DNA of 64,000 bases from Corylus avellana (Eukaryota; Streptophyta; Magnoliopsida; Fagales; Betulaceae): contig NC_081551.1 of assembly GCF_901000735.1 (NCBI RefSeq), positions 19,868,545 through 19,932,544 on the forward strand, written 5' to 3'. The notes beneath the pieces were generated by a model, which saw nothing but the letters and a program-made list of their open reading frames with translations, made no database searches and had not been told where the DNA came from. Below are positions 29,887-40,656 of the stretch, piece after piece (within the stretch, counting starts at the first letter, position 1; every line of letters starts with the position of its first letter). Both the position numbers and the translations under genes were made by a program.

Positions 29887-30203
29887 TAAGGGTGCATTTG
29901 GGATTGCGATTTCATAAGAATAATCTGGGTTTTTAAAAGATATGGCAAAAAGCAAGGCGTTTGGCATTGCGATTTAAAAAGCACTTAATTTAAAATAGGA
30001 AAAAAAATATGCGATTTCAATAAGCAGGCTAGATGGTGCTTATTTAAAAAAGTGCGAATTTAAACCAAAATCATGAATTCACATAACAAATATTTAATAA
30101 AAAAAAAAACTTTTTAATATGTTTTACCAAACGCCTTTACGATTTTAAAAACGCTATTTTTAAAATCGTACTTATTGAAATCGTAATCCCAAACGGACCT
30201 TAA
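29887..30203. mobile_element. Tourist-like MITE, copy in block B
   Basis: The element 29890-30200 (311 bp) has terminal repeats GGGTGCATTTGGG and AGGTCCGTTTGGG. It is flanked by TAA at 29887-29889 and 30201-30203, a perfect 3-bp target-site duplication. Confidence 0.75.
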
Positions 30204-31426
30204 TGGGTACGACATTCTCAAATTGGCTAGATAAAAATATCTGACCTAAATACCTAAGATCTTATAAAAGAGAAAAGCCAGTTGTGAATGCTTTATTAAA
30301 GCTTTTGCCTGTTACTGCCCTATTCTAACTAACTTACATAACTAGATGATACTTAAGTGAACAACAAATTTTTTTCTTTAAATTTTTTTCTCTAATTTAG
30401 TCTATTAAATTAATATATTTTATTAGAATATATGATTATCACATGTATTTTTAATAAAGTGAAAATATATCAATTTAATAGATTAAATTGAAAATATTTA
30501 TTCCAACACGAATTAGAAGACAACTGTCTTTGAATGAATCAGGGTGTGCCCAAAATTAAGTTAATTAAGTGGGCACACCCTGATTAATTCACATTGAAGT
30601 ATTAAAATAATGAAAATATCACTATAAATAATGAAAATATACATTAAGTAATGTGATTTTAATAATGAAAATATACTTTCACATTAATTTTAAAGAATTA
30701 ATGTGATTAATTCTTTTTGAGTAGTATTAAAATCATATTTTTATATCACAACTATCATACAATGTTGATCTGTCAATTCCAATCAACTATTGGATTAGTT
30801 CTTGTTTTAGAAGTAATTTTAAAGAGGAAATGTACGTTAGGTGTCCAATATTCTTCTAATCCTAAATGAATATTATTTTCTAAAAAAATAAAAAAGAAAC
30901 TGGCCCATCCTTTGTGCACTTCACATAGGCTTCACAAATTCAATAATGATATTGAAAATTAAGCAGATGAGAAAATAACAAAAGAAAAAATGAATCATTT
31001 CTTCATTTTAAATGTACTACAGTAGTCTCATTTAATTAGATTGATATGACGGTGTCCACCGAACTTTGAAATTTTTTTATCCTTTTTATGGCTATCTAAT
31101 TTTTCAAATGATGATTTTTCAGCGTGGTAGGGGGATGCATTGAAGATTTCTTTAATACATTGCACAGACGTACAATTTGCTATTTGACCCTGTTTTGCAC
31201 ATTACATTTTTTTTTTCTTCATTAAAATAATATCATCAACAAAGAGTTCAACACGTGGCACGAGTGACAAGAAAAAGACCACGCTACTAAAATTGATGTC
31301 TCAACAAAACAAGCAAGTACAGCATGGCAGAAGAAGTAATATAATAGTGGGATTAATTAACAATATTAATCCTCTTCAAAAAAAAAAAAAATTAACAATA
31401 TTAATCCGGTGAGGTCATAGGATTAA

Positions 31427-32122
31427 GGCCTCGTTTGGTTTGCGAAATATTTAGTTAATTAGAAAATTATTAGCTATTATTAGGAATAGAATGGTGTGGA
31501 ATAATTAACTATTCATATTCATTTGTTTGGTTGTAATGTTGGAATAGACTAGCGAATCCTATTCCTTGATTTGGTACAATGCAATATGTTGGTAAATGGA
31601 ATGTGATCAAATTTCCTAAAATACCCTTATAATACAAATACAATTTATATTATTAAGGACTTTCATTTTTTTTTTTTTTTTAAAAAAACATAAACAACTT
31701 TACTATAATTTCTTTTTCTTTTTTTATTTTTAATTATGTCAGGTATGTGGTATGTGGCCTTTTTTTTTTTTTTNNNNNNNNNNNNNNNNNNNNTAGAGAA
31801 GGGAGACGACATAGAGAAAAAAAAAATCGTTTGCACTTGCTGAAAAACTATACCAAAAGAATCAAAGAGAAAATAGAAAGAGATAACGAAATATAGAGAC
31901 GGATATATATATAGAGAGAGAGAACAAAATTTAATCTCACAATAAATGATTAGCTAAGCCACTAAAAAATGAGTGGCTTAACTAATCCTGTATATATGAG
32001 ATTAGTAGTCTCATGAGAGTAAACTTTTTTCAAGAATAGAGTGTTACCAAACAAATGACTAGTTATACTTAATGTTAATTAATCAAATCTAATAGTCTAT
32101 TCCGCAAACCTAAACGGGTCTG
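31427..32122. mobile_element. Probable non-autonomous DNA transposon, interrupted by a 20-N gap
   Basis: The ends are inverted repeats: GGCCTCGTTTGGTTTGCG on the left and AGACCCGTTTAGGTTTGCG (reverse complement) on the right. The interior is AT-rich without coding potential and includes undetermined bases 31774-31793. No clear target-site duplication was found. Confidence 0.55.
31774..31793. other. Assembly gap, 20 N
   Basis: Twenty undetermined bases directly after a long T-run, so probably a homopolymer-related assembly break. Confidence 0.98.
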
Positions 32123-33530
32123 AGTCATATCCATTTTCTGATTTTTCTTATGGTTTCACCAATGAAGTGGAGCCTCTTGTAGTAACGTAAATTAGTAAAA
32201 AGAGAGGAAACCAGATCAAATCGGTTAGCTCAAAAGTTACTTAACCAAAATAAAAGAAACAAGATGGTAGCTCACAAGTCAAGTCACAATTGTCAAATAA
32301 TAATAATAAAAGTATCTCCCGCAACATGTGGAACATCGAGATTATTCTTGGTTTCTGAGTTGGGCAAGTGTGGACCTTTGATACCATAATATATAGGAAG
32401 ACTATGTTTCCAAGTTACTTTATGTTAAGATTTTAACCAATAGTTTTTGACCCAACAATATTTTACCACGTTGGCTTAAGATGTTCGTGTACTGCCATAA
32501 AAAAAATGTTAAGACCTATCATTTCTATCATCTTCTTCCCATTTTTTTTTTTTTTTAAAATTTTTTTAAAAATTTGTTGATATGTGTTTTTATGTGATTG
32601 AAAAGTGTTAATTTTTTTTTTAGTACCTGAAGTGGCTCCAATTACACGTTAACGTGTATTAATAAGTCGTAAAAGAATTAGAAAAAACAAATGTGTTTTC
32701 CGTCAACAAATTGGACGGGATCCACTAATGTACCATGTTAGTATTAATAACATTGAGACACATATATGGTTTAGAATAAAAAAAATAAAAAAATAATAAA
32801 AAAATTTAATGGGGTACGTAGAAGTGATTTAGTCGTCCCAAACCAGCCAAAGAGTCTCTCCGGAAGATACCCATGCCGTGGGTCACCCACCCTCTAGTTG
32901 GCTTAATTATTATTATTATTTTTTTGGCTTTTAAATTTTTATTCTAAAGATACGTGTCATAATACTATTAATATTGACATCACATATTAGGGAATTTTGT
33001 CTAATTTGTTAACGAAAAATGTATCTAAAAACCTTTTTATATTTTGTTTGCTGATTCGTTAGCAGTCACCTTTTAAACTTTATAGAGCTATTTATCATAT
33101 ATATATATATATATATATAAAGTTTGTTTATATTAATCCCAAAAATTTATAAATGTAACGTCACTTTACCGCCCGAATGCACCGCACATGCATCATATGC
33201 TCGGGTCAATATTGTCATTAACCATCGGATGGAATCTCTCCAGGCTCTGCCTTAATTAAATATAACTAAGAAAAGAAAAAAATGATGTAAATTCCATTTC
33301 CAGTCCTGGACCTGTGGAGGATCTATTTCTTTATAGGGGATACGTGTCCATCTTAGGTGTGGGCCCTCTGTGCCCCGCGTTGATCCCACAGTTGCTGTTG
33401 GGCAGACTACCGTTGGATCAAATCTTAATCCCACCAAATGTCCCGTCGATTTGATATTGCACAATCCGTAGGGGGTCCCACTCACCACAGTCACCGTAAG
33501 GCTCTATGGTGGGTCCTGTGGCTTTTGCCG
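32123..33530. other. Distal upstream region of the PP2C gene, no gene seen
   Basis: AT-rich spacer with an (AT)n tract at about 33097-33118. The open frames near 33252-33494 show no recognisable protein features. The last few hundred bases, with a TACGTGTC site at 33341-33348, may belong to the PP2C promoter. Confidence 0.4.
33341..33348 (+). promoter_or_regulatory. ABRE-like element upstream of the PP2C gene
   Basis: TACGTGTC contains the ACGTGTC core of an ABA-responsive element. It lies about 1 kb upstream of the PP2C start codon. Function inferred from motif only. Confidence 0.4.
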
Positions 33531-34093
33531 TGCTTCACCCTCTCTTTCTCCCTCGCGCTTTATAAAACTGTCAATTTAAAGATCGGCTAATAGAGGCCGT
33601 CAGATCCGGGTTGATTGCTCAAACGCAAGACAAGTGTCCTGATGAGGTTTTCCAATGTGACAGGATTTCCCAAGGGAAACTCATTACTTATCACACTTCT
33701 TTTAAAGGTCAAATTGTACCTAATGGTGGGCCCCGCTGCTTTCCAATGTGCCACCTAGCCATATCATGGAGATGGTGTAACATTGCTCAGGTCCTTCCCA
33801 TGCGTACATTAGATTCTTTTGTCGAAGCTGAACGAAATCTGATACGTTCTTGTATCGACGAGTAGGTAAAAATCTCAAATAATCGTCTGCCGCGTGGAGA
33901 GCCATGACTTTTTAGCAGAAGACTATATGTGATGATGATTTCAGATCCCGAGGAAAGCTGACACCCAATGAGGTTGTTGCAGGTGCAGATGGGTGCTTCG
34001 GAAAGGTTTGACAGAGGATCAGCTCCGCCCAATAATAGCGCAGTGTCCAGACCTGGACCGCAAAACCAGCGTGGCATTGCAGGATCGAGAGAG

Positions 34094-34103
34094 GACACGT
34101 GGC
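34094..34103 (+). promoter_or_regulatory. G-box/ABRE element upstream of the PP2C gene
   Basis: GACACGTGGC carries the full ACGTGGC ABRE core within a CACGTG palindrome, about 255 bp before the start codon. Such sites bind ABF/AREB bZIP factors, and clade-A PP2C genes are typically ABA-induced. A binding role here is inferred. Confidence 0.55.
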
Positions 34104-34229
34104 GGTACAGCGAAAAGCGAGCGAGTACGATTTTAATCAATGCCTCATTTCCTCTGTTTTGTTTTTGGTGGAGCGATGCCTCGTTTCATTCACTACGAAT
34201 GCGTGTGTCATCTGAACTGATATTTTATC

Positions 34230-34239
34230 ACACGTGTCA
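34230..34239 (+). promoter_or_regulatory. Second G-box/ABRE element close to the PP2C start
   Basis: ACACGTGTCA includes the CACGTG palindrome and the ACGTGTC ABRE core, about 120 bp before the start codon. Together with the site at 34094 it makes a closely spaced pair, the arrangement usually needed for ABA response. A (CT)n tract at 34296-34320 follows, probably in the 5' UTR. Confidence 0.55.
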
Positions 34240-34287
34240 CTTTCTGAGCCGTTGTTTCCGCTTCTTTTATCCCATCTTCGCCCTTCC

Positions 34288-34321
<34 letters not shown>

Positions 34322-34355
34322 GCGACTTTGGTGAATGTAAGTGAGCTACTAGTAT

Positions 34356-37300
34356 ATGGAAGCCTCCGAGGACGAGCAACTCGAGCGAGTCGACTCACTG
34401 CCTGAACCGGACCTGGCATCGACGAGCTCAGGCTTATCGTCCATACTCAACACGGAAGATTCCAGGAGCACCAGCAGCTCCGGCGACATCTCCTTCACGA
34501 GCAGCAGCTCCGGCGACATTCTGGCGTTTCTGGTACCGGAGGCCGCCGCGCCGATGCTGATGGAACCCTCGCCGAACGGGGAGGACTCAAAGGTGATGGC
34601 CACGGCGAGGCAGAAGTGCGTGGGTAGGAACAACAAGGGAGTGAGCTGGGGATTCACGTCGGTGATTGGGAGACGGAGGGAGATGGAGGACGCCGTGGCT
34701 GTTGTACCGGGCTTCATGTCGCGCACGTGCCATCACGTGGGCGGTTGTACTGCCCCGGACTCCAGAACCTCCAGCGAGATCTCGCCCGTCCATTTCTTCG
34801 GCGTCTTCGACGGTCATGGTGGCTCTCAGGTACCTTAAAACATTCTTTTTTGAATTGGAATTAAAATTAAAATTTCAGGAAATCTTCGGCATTTATTTTT
34901 CAATTATGAAATATTAATGGAACAAATAAGGCGGAGAGAATGGCATTTTCCGTTGAGCAATAGCCTTTTTTTTTTTCTTCAGAAACTGCTTATTTTTCAG
35001 AAACTCACAATCACTTAGAGTCAAATTTTTAAAATGGCTCATCAAAACTCATTTTATTGAGTTTAACCAATTAAAATGAGTTTAACGAATGAATTTTTAG
35101 AAGCCTCGTACATCCGATTAGTTATAATTTTATCTATATCATTTAAATATTAATTTTTTACTTTTTATTGATTTTGTCTTTATTTTTTTTTTCTTTCTAA
35201 AATTCGTATTTCATTTTTTATTTGTTCAATTGTTATTCATTTAACACAATAATTTTTTAACGATTATTCGAATAATTATTTTTGTAACTATAATATTTTT
35301 GAAACGATTGTATTTTTTAATAATTATATTTTTCGGTAGTTATATTTTTCAAATGTCACGTAAGAGAAAAATAATAAAAAATAAAATAATTTTCTTGAAA
35401 AATGTTGCAAGATGTTGCATATTTTTTTGTTTAATCCAATTAAATATCTATTTTGTATTTGTTTTTTTTGCAAATTCAATGCGAAGGTTTTTTATAAATC
35501 TAATCTAATCTAATATAATTTTTTTTTAACAAATTTAATTAGTTATTTTAAATAAAAGGATCTAGTACCTCATTGTGATCTTAAAAGGCAAAAGAAAGAA
35601 AAAAAAAAAAAAAAAAAAAACTTTTTCGTAGTTTGAATATTATCCAGCATAATTGGTTCCGAGAAGGAGATGCCACGTTTTGTACTGCGAGTGGTCCATA
35701 TCGAGAGAATTTATGGCGCGTTTTCTCTTAGTATGGACACGTTTCATTTTAGGCCCTTCAACTTTCGAGCCCCAGTCATCTGGGCGGGCGCGCCTTTGCT
35801 TCGCGTGAAAAATTCGGTGCGAAGGGAAGGCTACGGTCACGGCCACCTACAGTACTTGCCCTCACAGACACACCTCCCTCGACCGTTGAACGAGTATCAC
35901 TGTGATGAGCAAAGGGGTAGGGAGGACCCACTGAAAATTAAGGATCACAAAGAATCTAAAGTTAGCGTTGCACTGATTGTCTTTCTTTACTTCGTTTTTT
36001 TTTTTTTTTTTTTTATTAAAAAAATTTTTATTCTAGAAAATTGTATATCCCGCACCCAATCCACAACGTTTTGATTCCTTGTTGGATGGAGAATATTTCA
36101 ATTATTGGATATATTAAATTAATTATTTAGGTTAGGGATAGATTTTTTATTTTGTTTTTTATAGTTTATTATCTGGGTCGCTGGATGGTCTGAACAGGGT
36201 GATTAAGGAGGATCGAGACGTTCCGTTTTCGTTGGAAATTAAAATTTAGGTGGGGTCACATGTTCTCTTGTAGGCCACGTGTAGTGGTTGCTTAGTTTTT
36301 ATTTTTCTAAAAAAATAATTGTTTTGCACTTTCTCTTGGACAATGATTTTGCCTATGTAGTTGGATCCTTATGGTAGACACCTGTACAGCTGACCGCTGT
36401 ATGCCATTGGGTAATCTGTTTTCTTATATTTTTATTTTTACAAGGAAAAATGTTAAGGGTATCAATTTTTTTATCTAGAGATAATTATCAAAATGGTGTA
36501 GAGTTTATTCATTAATATTCATAGCATTTTTTTAATTAATTATTTTATTTATCTCAAGTGAATAAGTTTTACATCACTTTAATTAGTACCATAACAATAT
36601 CTATAGAGAGAGAAGGTATACCAAAAACAATAAAGTGAAATAAAGCTTACGAAGACTTTAGTACCATAACAATATCTATAGAGAGACAAGGTAACCAAAA
36701 ACAATAAAGTGAAATAAAGCTTACAAAGTCGTTGGTCTGACTAGGATTGTCCATATGGGGATGTAAACAATATAAAGGCTGCTACATGATTGACATTATT
36801 TTGTAGATTATTATATACAGATAATATAATTGAAATGACGTTTTAGCGAAAATTAGTTATTGAATTCTTTTTTTTTTTTTTTTTTTTGGGTAAGTCTTTA
36901 TTGATTCAAAGGTTGATTGTCATTGCTATATCATTCTAATTGTGTGCTACTAAATATCATTACTCCAATTATAAACTGATGAGGTAATATATAATTAGTG
37001 TTTCTTATTTTGTGAGGAATGAAAATCTTTTTTACAAAATAATTAATTATTATTATTTTAAAAAAAATCTGTGTCATCAAAATGGGTCTTTTTCCCATTA
37101 TTATTCATGATCATAAAGTGTGAAAGTTTGTCAATCTGAGAGCATCCTACTAACATTGGTGGTTATTTCTAGGTGGCTAAATTTTGTGCAGAGCGAATGC
37201 ATGAAGTGATAGCAGAAGAGTGGGATCGGGAAACAGTTGACGGCTATGAATGGCATAGGAGGTGGGAGTCAGCATTCTGCAGTGGTTTTGAGAGGGCCGA

Positions 37301-38922
37301 CAATGAGAGCGTGACAGAGGCAGCTGCACCAGAAATGGTTGGATCAACTGCTGTTGTGGTTGTTCTATCTGGTTGTCAGATTATCACATCCAACTGTGGT
37401 GACTCGAGGGCAATCCTTTGTCGAGGGACTCAAACAATTCCCTTAACCGTCGATCAGAAGGTTAAGTTCAAAACTCTTTTTTCTTTTTGTTCTTCATAGA
37501 ATTGAAACAGAGTGCCATTTTTATTTCTTGCTCCTTGCAATTTGTTTGAAGTACCTTGTTTTAGAATAGCAATTTAGAGTTGTGCTATTTAGTAGACTAT
37601 TATACGCTTGGCTGATTTTCATTGTTACATCATTAAGTTGTATGTCAGTTGTATAACAGTCTACTAAATATGGTTACTCATTAATTAAATGAATAAATTT
37701 ATCATTTTCTATTAACTTAAACTTTTGAAATAAGTGGCGATTTAATACCTTGATTAAAAGTTGTATTTGATTTCATGGGGTCAGCGCTACTCATCAAGTA
37801 TTGGGTTTAAAATTACATTCATTATAAATTTGAAGTATAATAGTATAGATAAGGTCATAAGGTGACAAAGAGATCATATGGCCCTTTACAAACATAATAA
37901 AAAAAACTTTCCTGGATATTGAGTTTGAACATGTCCATAAACTTTGGAGAGGGGTACAAAAATTGGAAAAACAAAAGCCAATTACCCAGAAATAGGTTAT
38001 TTTTCTTATATTATTAAGGTCTTTTTATTAACAAGATTAAGGACATTTGTTGTTGTTGTTGCTGCTTTTACAGCCTGATAGAGAAGACGAACTCATGAGA
38101 ATAGAAGAAGAGGGAGGGAAAGTCATAAACTGGAACGGTGCCAGGGTGTTTGGAGTCCTCGCCATGTCCAGAGCTATAGGTTTTTTTTTTTATCTCTATT
38201 TCTCTTGTTCTTGAATCTCTTGTTCAGTAATAGTCAGATTTTGTCTTCAATTCGATCATTGGTCAAGGCATCTAACTATGTATGAAAAGTTTTGAGGATT
38301 GCGAGAAGCTTGTTCCTAGTTTTGCTCTATACTGGGGCATTATAAAAAATATATGACATGAATTCAACATGCAGACCATAAAATGGACTTTCCTGACTAT
38401 ATAAATAATGTGTGTTCAAATTTCTGTTTCTTTTTTCTTGCTGAATCTGATGACATTATGAGGAACTCGATAATCTGCATGTTGGAAGTTCAGAAATTCA
38501 ATCAATTTTTTAATAATGTAGTCACTTTTCACTGTAGCATGTGATATGCATATTCTTTCTTGTAGTACTTATTGCTTGACGGGTATGTTTCAGGTGATCG
38601 ATATTTGAGGCCATGGATAATTCCAGTGCCTGAGATTACTTTCATGACTAGGACAGATGAGGATGAGTGTTTGATTTTGGCAAGCGATGGGCTTTGGGAT
38701 GTCATGACTAACGAAGAGGTTGGGGAGGCGGCTCGCCGCCTTCTAAGAAGGTGGCGTAGGTCGTTGATGACTGATGACATTTCTCCGGCACAAGCTGTTG
38801 CTGATAATCTCACTGAGATAGCATATGGAAGAAATAGTTCTGACAACATCTCCATCATTGTTGTTGACCTGAAATCAAAGAGAAGGCGCCAGCAAAGGCC
38901 ATCAATAAGGGGAGTGGAGTAA
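34356..38922 (+). CDS. Protein phosphatase 2C, clade A (ABI1/HAB1) type, complete, 4 exons
   Basis: An Mg/Mn-dependent Ser/Thr phosphatase; clade-A members dephosphorylate SnRK2 kinases and are inhibited by ABA-bound PYR/PYL receptors. Exons: 34356-34829, 37173-37460, 38074-38179, 38594-38922, joining in frame to 398 residues. After a Ser-rich tail of about 90 residues comes the catalytic domain: [17 protein letters not shown] (Glu111 and Asp112 region), FDGHGG with Asp152 and Gly153, GDSRA at 234-238, DGLWDV with Asp321, and SDN with Asp373. Trp274 in [10 protein letters not shown] matches the tryptophan that locks into the ABA receptor (Trp300 of ABI1). The product ends in a basic KSKRRRQQR stretch, possibly a nuclear localisation signal. 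Intron 1 is long (2.3 kb). ABRE-like sites lie upstream. The exact Arabidopsis counterpart cannot be fixed from sequence alone. Confidence 0.94.
36276..36281 (+). promoter_or_regulatory. G-box in PP2C intron 1
   Basis: CACGTG inside GCCACGTGTAG within the long first intron. It could be an intronic ABA/bZIP site; motif evidence only. Confidence 0.25.
36584..36729 (+). repeat. Tandem duplication of about 75 bp in PP2C intron 1
   Basis: The unit beginning TAGTACCATAACAATATC at 36584 is repeated from 36659, with a few substitutions and a small indel. It lies well inside the intron and does not touch splice sites. Confidence 0.85.
37577..37679. mobile_element. Short MITE in PP2C intron 2
   Basis: A 103-bp foldback with ends GAGTTGTGCTATTTAGTAGA and, reverse-complemented, GAGTAACCATATTTAGTAGA. 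Related ends with TTTAGTAGA recur in the AHP spacers near 50235 and 50485, so this is a local MITE family. Confidence 0.6.
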
Positions 38923-40446
38923 CTCTCTCCCTCCTTTCCCAGAAATCCAATTCACCCGCACCCTCTGAAGCTGTGTGATAAGAAAGGCAGGAGTGATGTA
39001 GTGGAATTGCACAGAGGCCCCCCACATGACACAATTGGTAGCCCCTGTACAGTGCTGACTTGCAAACACACTGCTGCTCTGAAACCACCAGAATTGGTTT
39101 GTTACGGCAAAACCTAGATCAATCCTCCATTTTAGTTGGCTTGGTCAAGGAAAAACTAAGAAAAAACAAATTGTTCAATATTTTTCACATGAAGATGAAG
39201 AAAAGAAAAGAAAGAAAAGAATATGGCATGGTATATCTTTCTTTTTTAAGTTATTTGCTCTATTTCTGCTACACATTTACCATCCTATCTCCCTTCCTTC
39301 TACCCAGTGAGAGAAGTAAAAATGGTGAGAAAATTGGTTGATTCCCTAGCGTTTTAAAGCATGAAAACCGAAAAACTTTAATTGCCAAGGTACGTAATGC
39401 TAATTAACTATCCAAATTCTCTGAAAGATCATTTTTAGGTGGCGGTGCGGTGGCATCTAAAATTTGTGAAGTGTTTGTAACCTTATTTAATTTGCTTTGT
39501 TTTATTTATTTTTATTAGTAGTGTCACAAATTGTTATATACTAAGATTTGTAATCTTATTTGTTTTTGAAAATTTTATAATATAAAGGAAATGTAATGAT
39601 TTGTGTGTAATTAGCCCACTGAGTGATAACTTTACTAAGGTGGTCACAATAGACTAATTTGGTTGTATGCTATCTTCTGTGTTTGTAATATTTGAATTTA
39701 TCAGCTTGTTGTTGATGATGATCAGATGAGTTTGTTAGATGTGTTCCAATAAATCCTGATGTAGACTTTATTCTTTAATTATGTTGAATTGTGATCCCTA
39801 ACATGCTAACATGAAATTAATGTTTAAGAAATCTAAAATCTCTAATTTTATTGATTATAGAAAATTTCACAATATAACTTGTAATATAATCAAGAAATAT
39901 TTGACACACAAACACATAATAAATAAATAAGAAAATATATAATTTATCTTGGATCAAAATTTTCTAGATTTTATAAGATAATCTTGTGATGAAATTCTTA
40001 AAATTATAACAATTATTTTTAATTACATGATGTAGATTTTGCTACCTTATCATACATTTTATTTTACTGACATATAATGAATGATTAAATGTTAAAAATC
40101 ACATCTCCATCCACCATCCAACTCTTATTTTCTTTGGCTAACAGTGCCCATAAGTCTTTTTATTTATTTATTTTTAGCAGGGACGGATGAGTACTACCAC
40201 ATCAGCTCAATTGCTGGGGTAGTATGACGATATAGTTTACCATTACTTTGAATGAATTAAAGAAGAGTAATGCTATAAACTAGACCTTTTTTTTTTATCC
40301 TACTTTTATCTCATTTTGCTAGTGTGGCAATGCCAATTAATCATTAATTTTTTTTTTTTTAATTTTTTAATTTTTTGATTTTTAATTTTTATTTTTAAAT
40401 AGGAGCTAATTTAAGGGTTGATTAGGAGATAAAAATGGTTGTTTTT
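38320..40446 (+). repeat. Segmental duplication, copy A (PP2C intron 3 to downstream spacer)
   Basis: This stretch recurs at 61897-64000 with a constant offset of about 23577. The coding exon is identical, and the non-coding part shows only scattered substitutions and 1-3 bp indels. The copies are so alike that they are either a recent duplication or two alleles placed in series. The match runs to the window end, so the true right boundary is unknown. Confidence 0.95.
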
Positions 40447-40656
40447 AGCCTTGAATTTTTTGAATAAATTTGAATAAAACTATCTTGACTAATATAACAA
40501 AATTGTAACTTCCCAATCACATTTAAAATTCAAAACCAATTCATTTAACAAACAAAAATTTCAAAAACCAATTTTTGTGCTGATATATATATATATTTTC
40601 TGTTCGCCAGTCTGTTTAATTCCTTTTCGTCTAGCCGGCCACGAAGTATCTCAGAA
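38923..40656. other. PP2C 3' UTR and spacer before the AHP array
   Basis: Probable 3' UTR followed by AT-rich spacer. From 40266 the sequence GAGTAATGCTATAAACTAG resembles the start of MITEs elsewhere in the window, but no matching end was found. The open frame at 39060-39341 has no recognisable protein content. Confidence 0.4.

Larger units (their letters stand above)
28389..31358 (+). repeat. 3-kb direct duplication, copy B
   Basis: Second copy of the block at 24299-27310, about 2970 bp. It carries the same hAT element (28394-28880), the same Tourist-like MITE (29890-30200 with intact TAA on both sides) and the same unique sequence. It runs on past the point where copy A is cut by the gap. 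The left flanks of the copies differ right up to the hAT element. Confidence 0.9.

Noticed and set aside
33611..34140. Frames of 84-117 codons upstream of PP2C
   Set aside because: They lie in the probable promoter, overlap each other on both strands and have no recognisable domain.
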